Shown here: in pieces, positions 40,740 to 49,749 of the stretch
How the letters are laid out: each line of letters opens with the position of its first letter
Position numbering within the stretch: position 1 is the first letter of the stretch
From: an uncultured bacterium
GTDB lineage: Bacteria; Cyanobacteriota; Vampirovibrionia; Gastranaerophilales; Gastranaerophilaceae
Assembly: GCA_902766105.1 (NCBI GenBank)
Contig: CACXCI010000032.1
Span: forward strand, 1-64,000
Direction of reading: 5' to 3'
DNA length: 64,000 nt
Notes under the pieces: generated by a model
Seen by the model: only the letters and a program-made list of their open reading frames with translations
What the model was told of the DNA's origin: nothing
The model's database searches: none
Translations under genes and position numbers: made by a program

Positions 40740-42647
40740 CTAAACTATATCATGCTCAATAAGGGAAATAAATTCTTTGACCAAAGTTTCATTCCATTTT
40801 TTACCGGCATCAGCCTTGATTATTTCTAAGGCATCCTGTGAAGAAAGTTTTGAACGATAAGGCCTTGGCTCAATTAAAGCAAAATATTCATCTAAAATCA
40901 GAATTATCTGAGAGGTCAGAGGAATATCATCTTTTTGCAAATTATGCGGATAACCTGAACCATCCCAATTTTCGTGGTGCTTTTCTATTATTGGTAAAAC
41001 ATCTTGTATATATGAAATCGGTTTTAATATATCCTGAGCAGCAATAAGCGGATGATTTTTAATTTGAGCTCTTTCTTCATCCGTCAAAGGAGTCGCCTTT
41101 TGCAGCAAATCATCAGGCAGCATCAAATTACCGATATCATAAAGCAAGATAGCTATTTTCAAATTATCAACCTCATTTTTTGGGATATCAAATCTTTTAG
41201 CAAGACTGATTGCCATAAGTACTTTATTTTTAATAGAACCCGCAGTATGCATAGGATTATACAGTTTTGTCAACATATCCGCAACCGCATATAAAGATTC
41301 TTTTGTAACCTCATCTTTATTTGCAGGAGCATTCAATTTCGTACAAAGCTCTTTTGAAAGATGTTTTGCTTTTGGAATACGATTTTTTGATAAAATATCA
41401 AGGAAAGTATTAACGGCAATTTCCTGCCAAGAGGTTTCAGAAATAGGTTGAGCAAGAGTAACCTTATTTCTTCCGTTACGCTTTGATGTGTACATAGCCT
41501 GATCTGTAAGTTCAAGCAGCTCTTCGACATTATCAGTATGTTCAAAATATGTTGCAACACCTAAACTGCCGGTTATATGACCTACTGTATCAATCTCAGC
41601 CTTTTCAATTGTTTTTCTTATTCTTTCGGCTGCAATCATTGCACCTTCAGAATTAATACCCGGCAATAATACATTAAATTCTTCTCCGCCAATACGTGCC
41701 GGAACATCAACAGAACGGGCATTAGTTTTTAATATATCTGCCACCGTCTTAATTGCGATATCACCATAAGCATGACCATAAGAATCGTTAATTTTTTTCA
41801 AAAAGTCCAAATCTATTCCAATAACAGAAAACGGCTGTTTTTGACGTTTTGCACGCTGAACTTCTTTTTCCAGAGCTTCTTCAAAATACCTTCTGTTATA
41901 TAAACCGGTCAAAGCATCAGTAACGGCCTGCTCTTTTACTGCCTGGAACAAATCTGCAATAGTTATTGCCATTTCAATTTGTTTTGCAAAAAGTGCCAGA
42001 AAATCCATCTCAGCACTTGCCAGTTCTTCTCTTGAAGAAAACACGCAAAACCAACCAAATTCTTTATTATGCGCAATTAACGGTACCACAATTATAGATT
42101 TAACAGGTTGATTAGTTAAAATTTCATCAATTTTTTCGTTTGGTAATTCCGGTAATATAGCCTTTAAAGACAGGTGCAAAGCCCTCGATTGCAGAATTGT
42201 TCTTTGTCTGAGGGTATCAGCATATATACTTTCCAAATCATAATTTAAACGTCTTGTTTGAATTCCCGGAGCGCCTATTATATTATTTAATCTTTCAATT
42301 AAAATATCATTTGATTGTGCAACAATATGCAAAAAATCACCATCTACATCCTTACACTTTCTAATAATCGCACAGTGCATATACCCTAATTCACCTTGGG
42401 TACTGTTTACAATAGCCTCCAAGACATTTTCCAAAGGAGTAGAAGAATTCATCATATCCCAGATGTGCTGAAGAGTAAACATTCGTTTGTTTGCATCATT
42501 TAACTCTTCCGTACGTTCTGCAATTTCTCGCTCTAATTCAAGATTTCTTTCATAAATTTCAAGGTAATCACGCTTTTCATGATATATATTATTTTCAACC
42601 TCTGAAACTTTTTTCCTTAATTCTTTAAATTTATCAAATAAACCCAT
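40740..42647 (-). CDS. GAF-GGDEF-HD-GYP-like cyclic-di-GMP protein
   Basis: 635 aa, soluble. N-terminal coiled coil (1-60), GAF-like sensor (about 65-235), GGDEF domain with active-site GGEEF at 320-324 and an inhibitory I-site RSVD at 311-314, then an HD-GYP-like domain (about 410-620). GGEEF and I-site predict an active, product-inhibited diguanylate cyclase. In the HD-GYP part the HD pair is lost (LLYDIG at 501-506 where LLHDIGK is expected) although HHENWDGSGYP (557-567) remains, so phosphodiesterase activity is doubtful and a binding role possible. Upstream partner of thiL in a 2-nt-spaced pair. Confidence 0.9.
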   Translation of the reverse strand: MGLFDKFKELRKKVSEVENNIYHEKRDYLEIYERNLELEREIAERTEELNDANKRMFTLQHIWDMMNSSTPLENVLEAIVNSTQGELGYMHCAIIRKCKDVDGDFLHIVAQSNDILIERLNNIIGAPGIQTRRLNYDLESIYADTLRQRTILQSRALHLSLKAILPELPNEKIDEILTNQPVKSIIVVPLIAHNKEFGWFCVFSSREELASAEMDFLALFAKQIEMAITIADLFQAVKEQAVTDALTGLYNRRYFEEALEKEVQRAKRQKQPFSVIGIDLDFLKKINDSYGHAYGDIAIKTVADILKTNARSVDVPARIGGEEFNVLLPGINSEGAMIAAERIRKTIEKAEIDTVGHITGSLGVATYFEHTDNVEELLELTDQAMYTSKRNGRNKVTLAQPISETSWQEIAVNTFLDILSKNRIPKAKHLSKELCTKLNAPANKDEVTKESLYAVADMLTKLYNPMHTAGSIKNKVLMAISLAKRFDIPKNEVDNLKIAILLYDIGNLMLPDDLLQKATPLTDEERAQIKNHPLIAAQDILKPISYIQDVLPIIEKHHENWDGSGYPHNLQKDDIPLTSQIILILDEYFALIEPRPYRSKLSSQDALEIIKADAGKKWNETLVKEFISLIEHDIV

Positions 42648-42694
42648 TGATTTCCTTTATAATAAACAACGTAACAACCTATTATATCACTAAT

Positions 42695-43744
42695 TTAGCT
42701 AAATATCAAGCCGTTTACCACATCAACAACATCCTTTGGATTAGGAAATTTTGTACAGGCATTTATATTTTTATGAAGCCTGCATTTCCTTTTGAAACAA
42801 GGCTGACAAGGTAAACCTTCGCCACCAATTGATATATACTTTGATTTATCGCCATAAGGTCCTAAAACCTCTTTTGGGGTACAGGTAAAAATAGCAATAA
42901 CAGCAGGGTTTCCTGTTGCCCAAGCAAGATGTGCGCTTCCGCTATCAGGTGCTAAAACGACATTTGCACGGGAAAAAACTTCCATAAGCTCCATTATATC
43001 GGTTTTTCCGGCAAGGCTAATGTGTTTCCCGCCACTTATATAATCAATCAATTCAGAATCATTCGGACCGCCGGTGAAAACTATATTACAGTTTGCACTA
43101 ATATTATCAACAACTATTTTCCAATTATCCTTATCCCAGTGCTTGTTTTTCCACGTAGTTGCAGGAGCAATTACCACAAGAGGTTTTTTATTATCTATAT
43201 CTGCCAATAATTCATCAACATGCTTAATTTGTTCTTCGCTGCGTTTTGGAAGGGTTACTCTTATTTGCTCAGGGTTTATGCCAAGATGATTTGCATATCT
43301 TAAATAATTTAAAACAATTGGAGAATTCGGTGCATAAGATATATCATCAATCCATTCATTTCCGCCTAATATTGCAAATTCTCTTGCTTCTTTTGAAATA
43401 ATTCTGCGTTTTGCACCACAAAATAACATCCAGTATAAACTTTTAAGCATCATTTGAGAATCAATTGCTATATCAAATTTTTCTGCTCTAATTTGCTTTA
43501 AAATTTCTAAATATTCTCTAAAACTTTCTAAAGATGGCCCACGTTTTTTCCATTTTACAACAGGTGCTAATATAGCTTTATCAACACAAGGATTGTTTTC
43601 AACAACCTGAATCCCTTTTTCGGAAACCAACCAAGTAACCTCATATCCTGCATCTTTTAGAGCATTTGCAAGAGGGATGTTAAAGATTACATCTCCTAAA
43701 GATGATAATTTTATCAATAAAACTTTTTTCTTTTTTTCTTCCAT
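42695..43744 (-). CDS. glycosyltransferase family 9 (heptosyltransferase-like)
   Basis: 349 aa GT-B enzyme. VLLIKLSSLGDVIFNIPLANAL is the GT9 start (sugar acceptor site), then VSEKGIQVVENNPCVDKAIL, VVIAPATTWKNKHWD and NVVLAPDSGSAHLAWATGNPAVIAIFTCT (nucleotide-sugar pyrophosphate site). Near the C-terminus CQPCFKRKC is a Cys cluster common in this family. Expected role: adding heptose or a related sugar to lipopolysaccharide core, in line with a diderm envelope. ATG 43744 with AGGAAA upstream is preferred over the preceding TTG. Confidence 0.88.
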   Translation of the reverse strand: MEEKKKKVLLIKLSSLGDVIFNIPLANALKDAGYEVTWLVSEKGIQVVENNPCVDKAILAPVVKWKKRGPSLESFREYLEILKQIRAEKFDIAIDSQMMLKSLYWMLFCGAKRRIISKEAREFAILGGNEWIDDISYAPNSPIVLNYLRYANHLGINPEQIRVTLPKRSEEQIKHVDELLADIDNKKPLVVIAPATTWKNKHWDKDNWKIVVDNISANCNIVFTGGPNDSELIDYISGGKHISLAGKTDIMELMEVFSRANVVLAPDSGSAHLAWATGNPAVIAIFTCTPKEVLGPYGDKSKYISIGGEGLPCQPCFKRKCRLHKNINACTKFPNPKDVVDVVNGLIFS

Positions 43745-43761
43745 CAAATTTCCTAAATTCT

Positions 43762-43810
43762 GTCATTCTGAGGCGAAAATACCTAGATTCTTCGCTATGC
43801 TCAGAATGAC
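43762..43810. repeat. GTCATTCTGAG palindromic element
   Basis: GTCATTCTGAG (43762-43772) and CTCAGAATGAC (43800-43810) around GATTCTTCGCTATG. Followed by GCCGAAGAATCC. Intergenic, 250 bp from the copy inside rsmD. Confidence 0.75.
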
Positions 43811-43869
43811 TATAAAGCCGAAGAATCCACTACGACATAAATCATTATAAATTAAAATTCAAATTTCGT

Positions 43870-44448
43870 CTATACTTTAATAAATGTTATGTATTTATCC
43901 CCGTATTTTTTTTGTTTTAAAACATCATACTCTGTTAAATCTAATTCTACCACGTGCTCCAGAATAATAATCCCTTTACACACTTTTGAAGCAACATCTA
44001 AACTCTGCTCATAAATACCTGAAAAATACGGCGGGTCAATATACACAATGTTAAACCTTCTGTCATTCTGAGATGTTAAATATTGAGATTCTTCGCTCCG
44101 CTCAGAATGACGAAAAGACAAAAGAAACTCATTGCTTTTCAAACTATCACCAAAAATAAGCCTTATATCATTATCTTTTTCATATTTTTTAATATTAGAT
44201 TTAATAATATTATAAACCTTACGGTTTTTTTCAATCATAACAACTTTAGAAAACCCTCTTGATAAGGCTTCTAACCCCATAATACCTGAGCCTGAAAACA
44301 TATCTAAAAAACTTGCACCCTCAAAATCAATCATAGCCTGCAAAGTATTAAACACACTCATCCTGACTTTTGATAAAGTCGGACGAGTAATATTTTCATC
44401 AGGAGCCGTAATTTTTTGACCTTTGTACTTACCTGCCGTGATATTCAT
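43870..44448 (-). CDS. rsmD: 16S rRNA (guanine966-N2)-methyltransferase with repeat-derived insertion
   Basis: 192 aa. ITAGKYKGQKITAP, RPTLSKVRMSVFNTL, FLDMFSGSGIMGLEALSRG (SAM site) and the catalytic IDPPY (137-141) are all present. Between LKSNEFLLSF and RRFNIVYIDPPY, residues 112-130 read RHSERSEESQYLTSQND, which is the translation of a GTCATTCTGAG palindromic element (44062-44111). The insertion is in frame, directly before the strand that carries the active site. The enzyme modifies the small ribosomal subunit. Divergent from murA. Confidence 0.93.
   Translation of the reverse strand: MNITAGKYKGQKITAPDENITRPTLSKVRMSVFNTLQAMIDFEGASFLDMFSGSGIMGLEALSRGFSKVVMIEKNRKVYNIIKSNIKKYEKDNDIRLIFGDSLKSNEFLLSFRHSERSEESQYLTSQNDRRFNIVYIDPPYFSGIYEQSLDVASKVCKGIIILEHVVELDLTEYDVLKQKKYGDKYITFIKV
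44062..44111. repeat. GTCATTCTGAG palindromic element inside rsmD
   Basis: Perfect 11-bp inverted ends (44062-44072 and 44101-44111) and inner GAGATTCTTCGCTCCG, the same element as the intergenic copies, here inside a coding sequence without breaking the frame. Confidence 0.85.
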
Positions 44449-44576
44449 AGATGAATTTTACCATAAAAAAGTATATACTATCTTTACATATTGTAATTTA
44501 TTTACATCATAGCGCATGGATTGTATTATTATATATAGAGAAGATACTACAATCCCAGACTTTTTCGGAGGCAAAA

Positions 44577-45896
44577 TTGTCAGAAAAATTTTATATAAAG
44601 GGCGGAACCCCATTAAAAGGTGAAGTTTCCATAGGTGGAGCGAAAAATTCAGTACTAAAACTTATGGCAGCAGCCATCCTTGCCAAAGGTGAATCAAAAA
44701 TTTACAACGTACCTGATTTAACTGATGTTGAAATTATGCTTAACGTTATTGCTCAATTAGGCGCAAAAACAAGTTATAATAAGGAAGAAAAATCCTTAAC
44801 CATTGATGCAACTGATATCACAAATATTACTGCAAGTTATGAACTTGTAAGTAAAATGAGAGCATCATTTATTGTATTAGGCGCATTGGTTTCTCGTTGC
44901 CATGAAGCAAAAGTTGCACTCCCCGGCGGATGTGCTATTGGTGAACGCCGAGTAGATTTTCATATAAGAGGTTTAGAATCTTTAGGCGCAAAAATTAAGA
45001 TTGAAAATGGCTACGTTCATGCCAAAGCTAGTAAACTTGTCGGTTCTGATATTTATTTAGATATTCCATCCGTTGGTGCAACTGAAAATATCATGCTTGC
45101 ATCAGTATTGGCTGAAGGTTCAACTCATATTCAAAACGCAGCTCAAGAACCTGAAATTGTTGATTTAGCAAACTTTTTGAACACTATGGGTGCCGATATT
45201 TCAGGTGCAGGAACATCAGAAATTATTATAAACGGTGTTAAACAAACCGATCTTCACCCGATTGAATATACAACAATTCCTGACAGAATTGAAGCAGGCA
45301 CATTTATGACGGCAATTATTGCAACAAAAGGTAAAGGTATTATAAAAAATATTTATCCGGCACATTTGACATTCTTTACTGACAAATTGTTGAAAATGGG
45401 CGCAAATATAAAACTTTTAGATCCAACCTCAATGGAAGTTTCATGTAAAAATCGTTTGAACTCAATAAATTTTGTAACCCAGCCATATCCGGGATTTCCA
45501 ACCGACCTGCAATCAATGGCAATGACACTTTTAACAACGGCTAACGGTGTTGGTATTATTACAGAAAGCTTGTATGAAAACAGATTTATGCAAGTTCCCG
45601 ACCTTAACAGGATGGGAGCTGATATTCACCAAGACAGAAACCACGCTATCATAAAAGGTGTTAAAAAACTATCAGGTGCAACTTTAACAGCAAGTGATCT
45701 GAGAGCGGGAGCATCATTAGTTGTTGCAGCTTTGATGGCTGAAGGGAATTCCGTTGTAGAAAAGCTACATCATATAGATAGAGGATACGAAAATTTCGAA
45801 AATAAGATAAGATTGTTAGGAGGGAAAATAGAACGTAAAGACGAAGATTCCCAAACAAACCTAACGGAGGGTATACATAATGAGTCCTACTTATAA
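44577..45896 (+). CDS. murA: UDP-N-acetylglucosamine 1-carboxyvinyltransferase
   Basis: 439 aa with TTG start behind GGAGG (the frame is open to 44451, without support). First committed step of peptidoglycan synthesis, target of fosfomycin. GGTPLKGEVSIGGAKNSVLKLMAA (catalytic Lys), MRASFIVLGAL, LPGGCAIGERRVDFHI with the fosfomycin-reactive Cys at 119, PDRIEAGTFM and the C-terminal DLRAGASLVVAALMAEG. Cys rather than Asp means fosfomycin sensitivity is possible. A 20-residue tail (ERKDEDSQTNLTEGIHNESYL) overlaps the next gene by 17 nt. Confidence 0.95.
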   Translation: MSEKFYIKGGTPLKGEVSIGGAKNSVLKLMAAAILAKGESKIYNVPDLTDVEIMLNVIAQLGAKTSYNKEEKSLTIDATDITNITASYELVSKMRASFIVLGALVSRCHEAKVALPGGCAIGERRVDFHIRGLESLGAKIKIENGYVHAKASKLVGSDIYLDIPSVGATENIMLASVLAEGSTHIQNAAQEPEIVDLANFLNTMGADISGAGTSEIIINGVKQTDLHPIEYTTIPDRIEAGTFMTAIIATKGKGIIKNIYPAHLTFFTDKLLKMGANIKLLDPTSMEVSCKNRLNSINFVTQPYPGFPTDLQSMAMTLLTTANGVGIITESLYENRFMQVPDLNRMGADIHQDRNHAIIKGVKKLSGATLTASDLRAGASLVVAALMAEGNSVVEKLHHIDRGYENFENKIRLLGGKIERKDEDSQTNLTEGIHNESYL

Positions 45897-46221
45897 ACGT
45901 TGGTATGATCATGACCCGTTATTATTGGAAGTAATTGAGCTTTTAAGAAATTACCAAACTGAACTTAGAGCTCAAGCTGAGATTTTTTTGCAAAAAATAG
46001 AAGAAAAAGTTTCCAAAGAAACAATTGATAAGTTTTATGCAATGGTAAAACCCGTTAATGCAAACAATCGCTGGTATGACAAAGATCCTGTAATATCCAG
46101 AACTGTAGAAATTTTACGTATTGTACCACCTGAAGCTCAAAGAATTTGTGCCCAAAATTTTATAAAAACACTTAAAGAAATGGGCATTGAATATGAAAGT
46201 CCTAACGTTCAAGGGGGGTAA
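45880..46221 (+). CDS. two-repeat small protein coupled to murA
   Basis: 113 aa made of two copies of one motif: RWYDHDPLLLEVIELLR ... QAEIFLQKIEE (residues 6-46) and RWYDKDPVISRTVEILR ... CAQNFIKTLKE (63-105). Each is a WYDxDP cap followed by two helices. Soluble, no cysteine pattern. GGAGG lies within the murA end and its ATG overlaps murA by 17 nt, so synthesis is coupled to MurA. No family that I recognise. It may bind or regulate MurA, or simply share the operon. Confidence 0.75.
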   Translation: MSPTYKRWYDHDPLLLEVIELLRNYQTELRAQAEIFLQKIEEKVSKETIDKFYAMVKPVNANNRWYDKDPVISRTVEILRIVPPEAQRICAQNFIKTLKEMGIEYESPNVQGG

Positions 46222-46297
46222 ATATACATTACCAACCATAAAAATTTCCTAAGATTTGTTTTAAGGGGAAATAACAAAATGCTTTTAAAGGAGTCTT

Positions 46298-46954
46298 ATG
46301 GGCGAAAATACAGATATGTCTTTTAATATTCCGGATAATTTGTTGGATGAAATTCAACAGAATATTGAAAACTTAATTCGTGATTTTAATGTTCCGGAAG
46401 AAAATAAAAAAGAGGTTATAAAACAAATAAATTATATATATACAAGAACAAAGTACCTGTCTATAACTGATGATTTAACCGGCTTGTCAAACAGACGATA
46501 TTTTGATAATTGTTTTGAAAAAGAATTTTTAAGAGCCCAAAGATACAAAAATAAGTTAACTCTTGTAATTTTTGATATTGACCATTTTAAAGATGTGAAT
46601 GATACCCACGGTCATCAATGCGGAGATTACATTTTAAAACAGGTTGCCAAAGCAGCACTGCAAACCTTTAGAAAAACAGATACGGTTTTTCGTTTCGGGG
46701 GAGAAGAATTTGCCGTAATTCTGACTGAAACCAATATAAATCAAGCAATTATCCCATTGGAACGTTTCCGAAAAACCATAGAAACCCTTGCAACAGAATA
46801 TCAAAATAATATTATTGATATTACCGTAAGCATAGGTGCATGTGAATATGTCGACAGTATCAAGAATAAAGATGAGCTTTTGAGAAAAGCGGATGAAGCA
46901 TTATATGAAGCAAAAAACTCCGGCAGAAACAAAACAATTTTTTATAAAGAATAA
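46298..46954 (+). CDS. diguanylate cyclase (GGDEF), minimal
   Basis: 218 aa. A 50-residue helical N-terminus (LLDEIQQNIENLIRDFNVPEENKKEV) without a known sensor precedes a full GGDEF domain: TDDLTGLSNRRYFD, LVIFDIDHFKDVNDTHGHQCGDYIL, active-site GGEEF and the I-site RKTD five residues before it. It should make cyclic di-GMP from GTP and be inhibited by product. AAAGGAG before ATG. Second GGDEF protein in the window; no effector with a PilZ domain was noticed. Confidence 0.93.
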   Translation: MGENTDMSFNIPDNLLDEIQQNIENLIRDFNVPEENKKEVIKQINYIYTRTKYLSITDDLTGLSNRRYFDNCFEKEFLRAQRYKNKLTLVIFDIDHFKDVNDTHGHQCGDYILKQVAKAALQTFRKTDTVFRFGGEEFAVILTETNINQAIIPLERFRKTIETLATEYQNNIIDITVSIGACEYVDSIKNKDELLRKADEALYEAKNSGRNKTIFYKE

Positions 46955-47008
46955 AAAATCATACAAACGCTTTATTATTATTTTTAATTAGTTTGATATA
47001 ATTGTCTT

Positions 47009-48226
47009 ATGTTTGATATATCATCACCATCAGTATATATACCGGTCATGTTTATGACTATTGTTTTGGTTTATGTTTCTTTTTTATACAAAGATTCAAA
47101 ACGCCATACCCATGATAATACAAAAGATTTGCCCTATTATACAGAAATATCAATGTCTATGGGATATATAGAAAGAAACATTTTGCCGGATGGCAGATTT
47201 CAATACAGGAAACATATAGATTCAGATATCAATATTGAAAACAATACCTATAATTCTTTGCGTCATGCCGGAGTTTTGTATTCAATGTATATGTACGAAA
47301 AATACGGACTTGTAGACAAATACAAAGATTCAAGGATTTTAGCATCAAAATATTTTATAAAACGATATATCAAAAAACTGGGAAAAGACGGCAAATATAT
47401 GATAATTTCCATGCCGGAAGAAGAACAAATTAGATTTCCGATAGCAAAATCCGGTGCGACAGGAATAGCCTTATGTGCTTTATCAAATTTGTATAAAGAT
47501 GGTGAAATTGATTTAAAAATTTTGCAGGGTTTGGGAGAATTTATATTATATATGCAAAATGAAGATGGTAATATTTACGCATATTATGATATAGAAAAAA
47601 GGAGAATAAACAAAGAAGCAGAAGCTGTATTTTACCCCGGAGAAGCCGCCGCTGGTCTTATGTATTTGTACGAAATTGATCCGCAAGAAAAATGGCTTGT
47701 GTCAGCAAAAAATATTATTTTATACCTTGCAAAAATCGGTAAAAAAATGGAATTTGCTATACCGTTTGATAACTGGTCTGTTTTGGCTATAGAAAAAATG
47801 TTCAAAAATAGTTTGGTATCAGACGAAGAAAAAAGTATAATGAAAGCCTATGCAGAACAAATGGCAATCCCAACCTTGAGCGATCAGATTACAAATAGGA
47901 ATAACAGTTACTACGGAGCTTTTAGAGATAATGTAAGACCGTGTAGTTTAGGGGCTATTATGGAAGGTTTGGCATCAATTTATTTCTGTATAGATAACAA
48001 AAACCTGAAAAAAGTTATCTTTAAATCCCTGTCTATTGGAAATATGTTTTTAAGTAAAGTTCAGGTAAAAACCGGCGAACAGGCCGGTGGTCTGCCAAAT
48101 TCCGCAAACTGGGTAAAACAAGGCGTTACTCCAAATGCCAGTATAATAAGAATAGATAACGTGCAACATGTTGCAACCGGTTGGCTTAAATTCCAAAATA
48201 TTCTGAAAATTACAGGGAATTATTAA
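47009..48226 (+). CDS. membrane-anchored alpha/alpha-toroid protein, hypothetical
   Basis: 405 aa. A short membrane anchor (YIPVMFMTIVLVYVSFLY, 10-27) is followed by an all-helical domain with repeating helix pairs and Gly/aromatic loops: ILPDGRFQYRKHID, NSLRHAGVLYSMYMY, SGATGIALCALSNLY, VFYPGEAAAGLMYLYE, NWSVLAIEKMF and ITNRNNSYYGAFRDN. This pattern is that of (alpha/alpha)6 barrels of glycoside hydrolase, lyase or cyclase type. Acidic and aromatic residues in the loops suggest a carbohydrate ligand, probably outside the inner membrane. I cannot name the family; function unknown. Confidence 0.6.
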   Translation: MFDISSPSVYIPVMFMTIVLVYVSFLYKDSKRHTHDNTKDLPYYTEISMSMGYIERNILPDGRFQYRKHIDSDINIENNTYNSLRHAGVLYSMYMYEKYGLVDKYKDSRILASKYFIKRYIKKLGKDGKYMIISMPEEEQIRFPIAKSGATGIALCALSNLYKDGEIDLKILQGLGEFILYMQNEDGNIYAYYDIEKRRINKEAEAVFYPGEAAAGLMYLYEIDPQEKWLVSAKNIILYLAKIGKKMEFAIPFDNWSVLAIEKMFKNSLVSDEEKSIMKAYAEQMAIPTLSDQITNRNNSYYGAFRDNVRPCSLGAIMEGLASIYFCIDNKNLKKVIFKSLSIGNMFLSKVQVKTGEQAGGLPNSANWVKQGVTPNASIIRIDNVQHVATGWLKFQNILKITGNY

Positions 48227-48257
48227 TAAATAACAATTTTTATAATTACCTCTATTA

Positions 48258-49739
48258 TTAGATTTCGCCAAGACTTTCAATTTTATACAAACAGCCAATT
48301 TCTTCCTGCGCCAAAACTGTTATGTCATTAATATAAAGCGACAATAGGGTGAAAAAGATTTGACGGTATTCCATTGGAACAATGAGTATTGGCATATAAA
48401 TATTCAATTTTTTTGATTTTTTTATAATTTTATTGGCAATTTTTTCTGCCAATTCACCATCTATTGTTATTATACTGTCCTCACCTTCATCACATCCTAA
48501 TACAAGTTCGGAATATGTTTTATCTGACAGTTCAAAAGCTGCAATAGTTTCATCATCTTCGTTGACATAGTTTTTACAAATTTGTCTTGACAATGACAAT
48601 CTTATTTTATTTAAAATATCTGCTTTGCTGCTGTCATCTGCGTAATCGTTAATTTTTTCAAAGATGTATGTAATGTTTTTAATTGAAACTTTTTCTTTTA
48701 TTAAACTTGTCAAAAGATATTTAATATCGGCATAAGTCAACAAATCCGGAATAATATTTTCTATCAAAAATTCGTTTTCTTTTTCAACAACTTCTAAATA
48801 CTTATCAACATCTTCATAATCCATTAAATCTTCAACATATTTGATTGCAACAAATTCTAGTGCTTTTGCAATATATTCAGATGAGGTGATTCCTTTTTGC
48901 CAAAAATCTTTTGCTTTGTCTTTTTCTATCCAAATAGTTTTTCTGCCATTTATTAAATCAACAGAATTGGTTGAATTTTTAATTTTCTTTTCCAAATGCA
49001 ACTCATCAGCGTAAAACATCAAACAATCAGGGCAAACTCCTGCTCTGAATACTTCAACACCTCTAATTCTAATGCTAAATTCGCAAGGGTTAAGGTTTTC
49101 ATCATCTTTAAATACAACTTTTGGAATTACATAACCGTTTTCTTCTGTCAATTTTAAACGTGATTTAACGGTTTGAGCAATCAATTCTTCATCTGATTTT
49201 CCTCTATCTGAATCAATAAATCCTAAAAGCTCTTCACTTAAATAAATTGTAAGTTTCTCCTCGTGAAGTTTTGAATACATCAAATCAGGTGAGGTCGCTT
49301 TGTTTAGTTGTGCTTTTAAATCCTCAAGTTCTTTTAGACCTGCAGAAATCTTATCATTCAATTTTTTACGAGAGCCTGATGCAGGATCTTCTGTTTCAAT
49401 CTCGGTTTTAATTTTATTTATTCTTTCTTTTTGTCTGCGAATTTTTTGCTGAATTTCAAGGCATTGTTCGTATTCTGTCAGTTTAGGAGAAAGCATTTTT
49501 TCCATTTGACTTTTAAAATCAGAGATATTAATTATGTCGCTTTCAGAATTGAAATCGGATTTTGCTTCTCGCATAAAGATACAGTTTAATTCCATACCGG
49601 TTTCTTCATCGCCGACTTCGTGCATGCTGTATAATTCCCAACCGTTCATTGACATTTCATTTAACAGATTTTGTAAATCCTGAGCTTCGTTTGCCGAACA
49701 GCTTTTTATTACATATTCCATTCTGTTTTTTTTGAACAT
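48258..49739 (-). CDS. soluble FlhA C-terminal (export-gate) domain protein
   Basis: 493 aa from ATG 49739 (AAAGGAG upstream). Residues 1-60 resemble a DUF4177-type module (MEYVIKSCSANEAQDLQNLLNEM, NGWELYSMHEV); 85-150 form a charged coiled coil; from about 161 to the end it follows the cytoplasmic domain of FlhA/SctV: GYVIPKVVFKDDENLNPCEFSIRIRGVEV, TSSEYIAKALEFVAIKYVEDL, the PDLLTYADIKYLLTSLIKEKVSIKNITYIFEKINDYA block, LSRQICKNYV and the final TVLAQEEIGCLYKIESLGEI. In FlhA this part docks export chaperones and substrates. The eight membrane helices of FlhA are absent and no other flagellar gene is near. See findings. Confidence 0.8.
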   Translation of the reverse strand: MFKKNRMEYVIKSCSANEAQDLQNLLNEMSMNGWELYSMHEVGDEETGMELNCIFMREAKSDFNSESDIINISDFKSQMEKMLSPKLTEYEQCLEIQQKIRRQKERINKIKTEIETEDPASGSRKKLNDKISAGLKELEDLKAQLNKATSPDLMYSKLHEEKLTIYLSEELLGFIDSDRGKSDEELIAQTVKSRLKLTEENGYVIPKVVFKDDENLNPCEFSIRIRGVEVFRAGVCPDCLMFYADELHLEKKIKNSTNSVDLINGRKTIWIEKDKAKDFWQKGITSSEYIAKALEFVAIKYVEDLMDYEDVDKYLEVVEKENEFLIENIIPDLLTYADIKYLLTSLIKEKVSIKNITYIFEKINDYADDSSKADILNKIRLSLSRQICKNYVNEDDETIAAFELSDKTYSELVLGCDEGEDSIITIDGELAEKIANKIIKKSKKLNIYMPILIVPMEYRQIFFTLLSLYINDITVLAQEEIGCLYKIESLGEI

Positions 49740-49749
49740 AATTTCTCCT

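Noticed and set aside
43870-44448. rsmD as a frameshifted or chimeric gene because of the HSERSEES segment
   Set aside because: The frame is continuous and both flanks match RsmD; the segment is exactly one palindromic element.
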